DNA from: Myxococcales bacterium
GTDB lineage: Bacteria > Myxococcota_A > Bradymonadia > UBA7976 > UBA1532
Reading direction: 5' to 3'
Assembly (NCBI GenBank): GCA_020633555.1
Contig: JACKDL010000021.1
Span: 1 to 64,000 of the forward strand
DNA length: 64,000 bases
Below, piece after piece: positions 57,135-64,000 of the stretch (position 1 is its first letter; every line of letters starts with the position of its first letter). The position numbers and the translations under genes were made by a program. The notes under the pieces were generated by a model. The model had not been told where the DNA came from, did no database searches, and was given only the letters and a program-made list of their open reading frames with translations.

Positions 57135-58754
57135 ATGCTGAACCGAATCATGCGCCTGCAACGACAGCTCCGGGCCCGCCCCTCGGACGCCCGCCTATGG
57201 TGCGAGCTGGGCCGGGCGCGGGTGCAGATGGGTCAGCACGCCGAGGCGGCCGCCGAGCTGCAGAAGGCGCTGGAGCTGGCAAACCGCCAGCCAGACGTCT
57301 GGCTCTCGGCCGGGCAGGGCTTCCTGGAGCTGGGCGCGCTGGACCGGGCGCGGGAAGCGCTGGGCACCGCGATCCGGCTCGAGCCCACCAGCGTCAACGC
57401 CCACCTGGCACTGGGGCGCACCCTCCAGAGCCTGGGTCACCCCGACGCCGCGGCCACGGTGTTCTCGGTGGCCGTGTGGCTCGAGGGCACCGACGGCCGG
57501 GCCCGCGCTGGTCTCGCGCAGACGCTGATCGAGCTGGACGCCTACGATGAGGCCGAGGTGCAGCTCCACGCGGCGCTCGACGACGATCCGCAGGCCATCG
57601 AGCCGTGGCTGGTGTGGGCCGATCTGCACCACGCCCGAGCCGACGCCCTGGGCAGCGTCGAGGCCCTGCAGCGGGCCTTCTCGCTCGACCCCCGCGACCG
57701 CCGGGTGGGCCTGCGGCTCGCCGACGAGCTGATGGTGTGCGAGCGCCACCACGAGGCCTTCAGCGTGCTGCAGGAGCTGAAGGCTCACTGGCCCGATGAC
57801 GGCAGCGTGCTCGCCGCCGTGGGCCGCACCGAGGCCGCCCTGGGCCGCCACGAGAGCGCCATCGGCACCCTTCGCCGGGCCGCCAGCCTGGGCGCCGACG
57901 AGGCGTGGGCGCCGCTGGCGGATCTGCTCGAGGCCCACGGCCGCGTGGACGACGCTGTCGAAGCCTTGCGGCAGGCCCACCGAGCCTTCCCCGACGACGG
58001 AGACGTGGCCGTGCAGCTCGGCGAGGCCCTGGTGGCCGCCGAGCAGTTCGACGACGCCGTCAAGGTGTTGGCGCGGGCCGTCATGTCGAACCGCGACGAT
58101 CACCGCCTGCACGACCTGCTGGGCCGCATTGTGGGCCCGGCGGCCGCCTTCGACCTGGACGATCTGCCCGAGGACGAGACGGCCGAGGTGGCCCAGCGGC
58201 CCATCACCAGCCCCAGCAGCTTCGAGGGGCTGGCCCGCGACGACGCGGCCATCGCCGGCGACCTGAGCCAGTTCAACCTGGTGGATCTGCTGGAGTTTCT
58301 GCGGCTGAACCGGCGCACGGGCATCTTGCGCACCGCCAGCAAGCAGGGCGTGGGCGAACTGATGCTGGTGGAGGGCCGCCTGGCAGGCGCCAGCACCACC
58401 AACACCGAGCGGCTGGGCGACCGCCTCGCCGCTGCCGGGCTCGTGCACCCCGACGCCCTGGACGAGGCGGTGGCGCTGCAGCACAGCATGCACGAGCAGG
58501 AGCCCCTGGGCCGCATCCTGCTGGAGCGTGAGCACGTGGCGCCGGCGGATCTGCGCAAGGTCATCGCCGAGCAGGTCATGGGCGCCATCACCGAGATCGT
58601 GGGCTGGGAGAGCGGCCGCTTCGCCTTCGAGGCCGACGAGCTGGTGCGCGACCGGGTGCTGCACCCCGCCCTGGAGCTGGACACCGGCCAGATCATGTTG
58701 GACGTGCTGCGGCTGCTGGACGAGCGCCGTCACCACGCCAGCCGCGCGCACTGA
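57135..58754 (+). CDS. TPR-repeat protein with C-terminal DUF4388 (PATAN) domain
   Basis: 539 aa, no signal peptide. About nine TPR-like helical pairs in 10-340 (for example ARLWCELGRARVQMGQHAEAAAELQKALEL, then VNAHLALGRTLQSLGHPDAAATVFSVAV). After an acidic linker comes a DUF4388/PATAN domain at about 355-520 (SQFNLVDLLEFLRLNRRTGILRTAS, then GVGELMLVEGRLAGASTTNTERLGDRLAAAGLV). The arrangement is typical of Myxococcota scaffolding or signalling proteins. The adjacent convergent gene encodes a degenerate kinase, a plausible partner. Confidence 0.85.
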   Translation: MLNRIMRLQRQLRARPSDARLWCELGRARVQMGQHAEAAAELQKALELANRQPDVWLSAGQGFLELGALDRAREALGTAIRLEPTSVNAHLALGRTLQSLGHPDAAATVFSVAVWLEGTDGRARAGLAQTLIELDAYDEAEVQLHAALDDDPQAIEPWLVWADLHHARADALGSVEALQRAFSLDPRDRRVGLRLADELMVCERHHEAFSVLQELKAHWPDDGSVLAAVGRTEAALGRHESAIGTLRRAASLGADEAWAPLADLLEAHGRVDDAVEALRQAHRAFPDDGDVAVQLGEALVAAEQFDDAVKVLARAVMSNRDDHRLHDLLGRIVGPAAAFDLDDLPEDETAEVAQRPITSPSSFEGLARDDAAIAGDLSQFNLVDLLEFLRLNRRTGILRTASKQGVGELMLVEGRLAGASTTNTERLGDRLAAAGLVHPDALDEAVALQHSMHEQEPLGRILLEREHVAPADLRKVIAEQVMGAITEIVGWESGRFAFEADELVRDRVLHPALELDTGQIMLDVLRLLDERRHHASRAH

Positions 58755-58785
58755 CGGGCCCCGCCCGGGCGCTCCCTGGCCGAGC

Positions 58786-59799
58786 TCAGCCCGCCAGCTT
58801 CGCCACCACCCAGGCAAACGCGAGCAAACCCGCCAACGCCACCGCGATCCATGGCCAGGCCGGCGCGGGCGGTGGCGGCGCGGGCACCCGCCCGGGCGGC
58901 GCCGCCCCAAGGGACTCCGGCGGCGGGGGTGCTGCGGGCGCTGGGGCCTCGGTCACCGGCGCCCGGATGCCCGACACGCTCATCAGGGCCCTCCGCATGG
59001 TGGACGCGCTCTGGAACCGACTCTCGGGCCGCTTGGCCAGGGCGCGGTCGATGAGGGCCGCCACGCCGCCAGGCACCTGCACGCTGGGGTTGGCGAAGGT
59101 CAAGCTGGGCACCGCGGACAGCAGGTGCTCACGCGCGAGCGCCGGCCCGGTGGGCGCCTCGAAGGGCGTGCGCCCGGTGAGCATGTGGAACAGCATGGCG
59201 CCCACGGCATAGACGTCGGCGGGCGGCCCGCCCCGGCCCGAGGCGATGCGCTCCGGCGCCATGTAGTGCAGGCGCTTGCGGCTGAGCTGGGGCGTCACCG
59301 TGGCCAGCAGCGCCGCCAACGGCGCCCGGTCCCCCCCGTGGATGGGCCGCAGCTTCACCTGGTCCAGCCGATCGAGGAACACGCCCGAAGGCTCGGGCGA
59401 CAGGTGCAGCACGCCCGAGCGGTGGGCGTGATCCAGGGCGTCCAGAAGCTGCAGCGCGATGGGCACCGCGCGGTCCAGCGGCATGGGCTGCCCCCCCGAG
59501 AGCAGCTCGCTCAGCGGCTGCCCGTCCGAGAGCTCGCACACGAAGTAGGGCAGCCCGTCCAGCGTCCTGCCCGCGCCGTGGACCTTCATCAGGCGGGGGT
59601 GGTCGAGCTGCCGGATGCGGGCGAAGCGCACCTCGGCGTCCTCGGCCCCGTCGCGCTCGTCGATGCGGATGGCCACCTGACGGCCCGCGCCTTCACCCAG
59701 CCAGACCACCGTGCCCTCGCCCACACCCAGCGGCTCGCGCAGGGTATAGACCCCAAGCTGGGTGCCACTGAGATCACGGATGCCCGGCGGGAGCTGCAA
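58786..59799 (-). CDS. Membrane-anchored Ser/Thr kinase-like protein, probable pseudokinase
   Basis: 337 aa from TTG 59799, which has GAGGA six nt upstream; a longer frame from TTG 59874 is possible. Kinase-fold landmarks: glycine loop LGVGEGTVVW, MAPERI (APE-like) and ADVYAVGAMLFHMLTGRTPF (subdomain IX). Key residues are replaced: VAIK is VAIRI (Lys to Arg), HRDxKxxN reads HLSPEPSG (Asp to Ser), and the DFG site reads RPIHG. Catalysis is therefore unlikely. A Pro-rich linker (about 280-312) precedes one C-terminal TM helix. Convergent with the TPR-DUF4388 gene. Confidence 0.85.
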   Translation of the reverse strand: MQLPPGIRDLSGTQLGVYTLREPLGVGEGTVVWLGEGAGRQVAIRIDERDGAEDAEVRFARIRQLDHPRLMKVHGAGRTLDGLPYFVCELSDGQPLSELLSGGQPMPLDRAVPIALQLLDALDHAHRSGVLHLSPEPSGVFLDRLDQVKLRPIHGGDRAPLAALLATVTPQLSRKRLHYMAPERIASGRGGPPADVYAVGAMLFHMLTGRTPFEAPTGPALAREHLLSAVPSLTFANPSVQVPGGVAALIDRALAKRPESRFQSASTMRRALMSVSGIRAPVTEAPAPAAPPPPESLGAAPPGRVPAPPPPAPAWPWIAVALAGLLAFAWVVAKLAG

Positions 59800-59867
59800 A
59801 GGGGGTCCTCGTCCACGTCGAAAGGGCGCACACGGCCCCGCCTCGGGTGTAACCCCCGGGACCGTCC

Positions 59868-59895
59868 GGCTCAAGTTTACAGGCTCAAGTTTACA
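59868..59895. promoter_or_regulatory. Tandem 14-bp direct repeat GGCTCAAGTTTACA x2 upstream of the pseudokinase
   Basis: Two exact, adjacent copies (59868-59881, 59882-59895), about 70-95 nt upstream of the pseudokinase start and 110 nt upstream of the divergent phosphorylase. The right-hand flank of the first copy gives the 13-mer shared with the REC-DUF4388 upstream region. Likely a regulator binding site or promoter element. Confidence 0.45.
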
Positions 59896-60005
59896 GGGAG
59901 ATCGTAGCGGCGCGCAGCGGCCGCGTCGCCCACTCAGGCCACCCTTGACCCGGCGGGTGGTGCCTGTCGAAATGCCGGCGACGTCTGCCCGGCCAGGAGC
60001 CCACC

Positions 60006-62477
<2,472 letters not shown>

Positions 62478-62481
62478 CCGG

Positions 62482-62573
62482 GGCGCCGCGCCTCGGCGGC
62501 TCGCCGACCTCGCGGTCGGGCCGCCGGGGGCGCCCGTGGAGGGACCGAGGCGGGGCCTGCGCCCCACCCGCGT
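62482..62573. terminator. Structured gap between the phosphorylase and a convergent cytochrome gene
   Basis: This short gap contains nested inverted repeats: CCGACC/GGTCGG with a TCGC loop (62504-62519) and GGGGC/GCCCC with a 4-nt loop near 62557-62570, inside a longer GGGCGCC/GGCGCCC pair. It probably terminates both convergent genes. Confidence 0.4.
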
Positions 62574-64000
62574 TCACAGATCGCGGCTGGCCCGAGCCAT
62601 GGTCTCGGGCCGCTGATCCACCCGATCCAGGTAGTAGCGCAGCGCCCGGATCTCGGGCGTGTCGACGATGAACAGCTCCTCGGCGAAGCGCGGATCCAGC
62701 ACCTGGTGCAGCACCACGGCCACCACCTTGGCGGTGCCGGCGGGCAGCAGGTACTCGGTGGTGTCCGAGCCCGCCATGAAGTCGGGATCGCCCTCGACGC
62801 CCATGGGCAGGGTGCGCTCGGCGTCGCGGTGAGCGTTCGTCCAGCCCAGGGGCAGGATCCGGTTGTCCTTGCAGTAGCTGGCCCCGCGCAGCAGCCGCCA
62901 GGTGGGCTTGCCGTCGGGATCGCACATGATCGAGCTGTAGATCTGCACCTGATCGGGGCGCGAGATCACCTGCCGGTGGGGCATGGTGGGCCCGCTGTGG
63001 CGCTCGATGGGCAGCACCCGGCCCTCGGCCAGGATCCGCCCCTGATCGTTGAAGCCGCCGCTGTCGAACAGCACAGCGCCCGCCGCATCCAGCGCGGTGA
63101 CCCGCAGCCACACCCGCCGGCTGGGGAACCCGGTGGGCAGCTTGTGGCCCACCTGGTTGATCAGGGTCACGGGCACCCGGATCTTGTCGCCCTCGACCAC
63201 CGGCTCGCCGATCTGCACGTCGGCGCCCGTGGTCAGCATCTGCCGGGCCGCCTCGATGTTGGCGTTGAAGGCCTCGGCCGTGGCCATGGACGAGAGCTGC
63301 TCGCGGAAGTCGCGCAGCACCTGAGGCATCAGCGTGTTGCCGCCCACCAGCAGGTGGCGCCCGAAGGGCTCGCGCCGATCCAGACCGATGAAGTCGCCCC
63401 CCGGCGGGCTGCGGGCGATGTAGGTCCGCGTGGGCACGCCGTCCTCGTCGAACTGCGGCATGTGGCAGGCCTGGCAGGTGGTCTCGTCGTCGGGGTAGCT
63501 CGAGTTGCGCCACTCCAGGTAGGTGGCCTGCTCCACCAGGGTGTGCCCCGTGGGCCGCGCCTCGGCGGTCATGGTCGGCGTCTGCAGCACGTGGCAGGTG
63601 CCGCACAGGGCGCTGTCGAGCACGTGGTTGCCCAGCGTGGGCGTGTACCCCGTGTGGTTGATCATGGGGCCCGTGGCCGGGTCGCGGTGCGGCCCGAAGA
63701 TGCGGCGCTCCTCGTGGATCTCCCAGCCGCCGTCGAAGCTCTCCTCGGTCCCCAGGTTGTCGGGGCGGATCTGGTGGCAGGTGGTGCAGTTGGCGCCGTC
63801 GCGGGCCAGCATCCCCACCTTGTTGGCCGCCAGGAGCATGCTGGCGTCCTTCTGCTCCGCCTCGCGCCAGCCGGCCGGCGAGTGGCAGCTCAGGCACTTG
63901 CTCTCGATGAACTCCTTGGCCAGCGGCGTGGTGGCCGTCTCGGCCGACATGGTGGCGCGCCAAAGCGGATCCCGCGCGGCGTTGGCCATCATGCTGCCCT
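62574..64000 (-). CDS. Tetraheme c-type cytochrome family protein (5' partial)
   Basis: The frame stays open upstream of the first visible ATG at 63992, so the gene is most likely cut by the window edge. Four CxxCH motifs (CLSCH, CTTCH, CGTCH, CQACH) lie in the first 185 residues. The remainder (185-472) is heme-free and beta-rich, including NQVGHKLPTGFPSRRVWLRVT, a segment found in multiheme cytochromes of the cytochrome c554 or nitrite-reductase-like superfamily in Myxococcota and Planctomycetes. The visible start MMANAARDPLWRATM suggests missing N-terminal residues, probably a signal peptide and possibly further hemes. Electron-transfer role likely. Confidence 0.82.
   Translation of the reverse strand, partial: GSMMANAARDPLWRATMSAETATTPLAKEFIESKCLSCHSPAGWREAEQKDASMLLAANKVGMLARDGANCTTCHQIRPDNLGTEESFDGGWEIHEERRIFGPHRDPATGPMINHTGYTPTLGNHVLDSALCGTCHVLQTPTMTAEARPTGHTLVEQATYLEWRNSSYPDDETTCQACHMPQFDEDGVPTRTYIARSPPGGDFIGLDRREPFGRHLLVGGNTLMPQVLRDFREQLSSMATAEAFNANIEAARQMLTTGADVQIGEPVVEGDKIRVPVTLINQVGHKLPTGFPSRRVWLRVTALDAAGAVLFDSGGFNDQGRILAEGRVLPIERHSGPTMPHRQVISRPDQVQIYSSIMCDPDGKPTWRLLRGASYCKDNRILPLGWTNAHRDAERTLPMGVEGDPDFMAGSDTTEYLLPAGTAKVVAVVLHQVLDPRFAEELFIVDTPEIRALRYYLDRVDQRPETMARASRDL

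Overview
The window is about 70% GC and carries 51 protein-coding genes on both strands, with mostly short intergenic gaps. I see no RNA gene, CRISPR array or insertion sequence. The gene content points to Myxococcota or a related deltaproteobacterial lineage. The indicators are a MopE-type cysteine-rich repeat lipoprotein, a MYXO-CTERM-like C-terminus, DUF4388 (PATAN) domains on a response regulator and a TPR protein, formylglycine-enzyme-like lipoproteins, a Ser/Thr (pseudo)kinase, and many secreted proteins with Asp/Pro/Ala-rich linkers after the lipobox. The assignment is inferred from gene content only.

Layout. 2-1516: 3' part of a decaheme OmcA/MtrC-type cytochrome. 9008-1536 (minus): a tightly packed six-gene operon encoding a CDP-alcohol phosphatidyltransferase fused to GtrA, an MMPL/RND lipid transporter, an MlaC/HpnM-like periplasmic lipid carrier, a TolC-like channel, myo-inositol-3-phosphate synthase and a YqeG/Gep4-type HAD phosphatase. 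Read together these genes make a plausible inositol-phospholipid synthesis and export system, the most interesting locus here. 9343-12935: a Gly-every-fourth-residue lipoprotein coupled to an M15 peptidase, a class II photolyase and a GST-like protein. 12988-18663: TerC, an ADP-forming acyl-CoA synthetase and two divergent unknown proteins. 18767-23717: a sodium symporter with a His-containing membrane protein, a dienelactone hydrolase and MetX. 23733-31612: MopE-type lipoprotein, nitroreductase, MYXO-CTERM protein, REC-DUF4388 regulator, methyltransferase and KirBac channel. 31730-39718: TrmI, heme oxygenase-like protein, a GntR-GMC oxidoreductase operon, S46 peptidase and SDR. 39745-43033: an F420-type NADP-binding protein, DJ-1/PfpI protein, LysR regulator and DnaQ-like exonuclease. 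43089-48816: a mono-heme secreted protein, M50 peptidase, WbpB-like dehydrogenase, GNAT/FemAB-like protein and RluA-type pseudouridine synthase. 49139-64000: papain-like lipoprotein, a second decaheme cytochrome carried on a collagen-like stalk, voltage-gated K+ channel, SGNH lipoprotein, FGE-like lipoprotein, TPR-DUF4388 protein, pseudokinase, glycogen phosphorylase and a partial tetraheme cytochrome.

Functional themes: (i) envelope lipid biosynthesis and trafficking; (ii) extracellular electron transfer or multiheme redox chemistry at three loci; (iii) secreted and lipid-anchored proteins; (iv) DUF4388-based signalling, with two signalling genes sharing an upstream 13-bp element. Starts were chosen from ribosome-binding sites, overlaps and family N-termini, and several are uncertain as noted. 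All functions are read from recognisable motifs without database searching.
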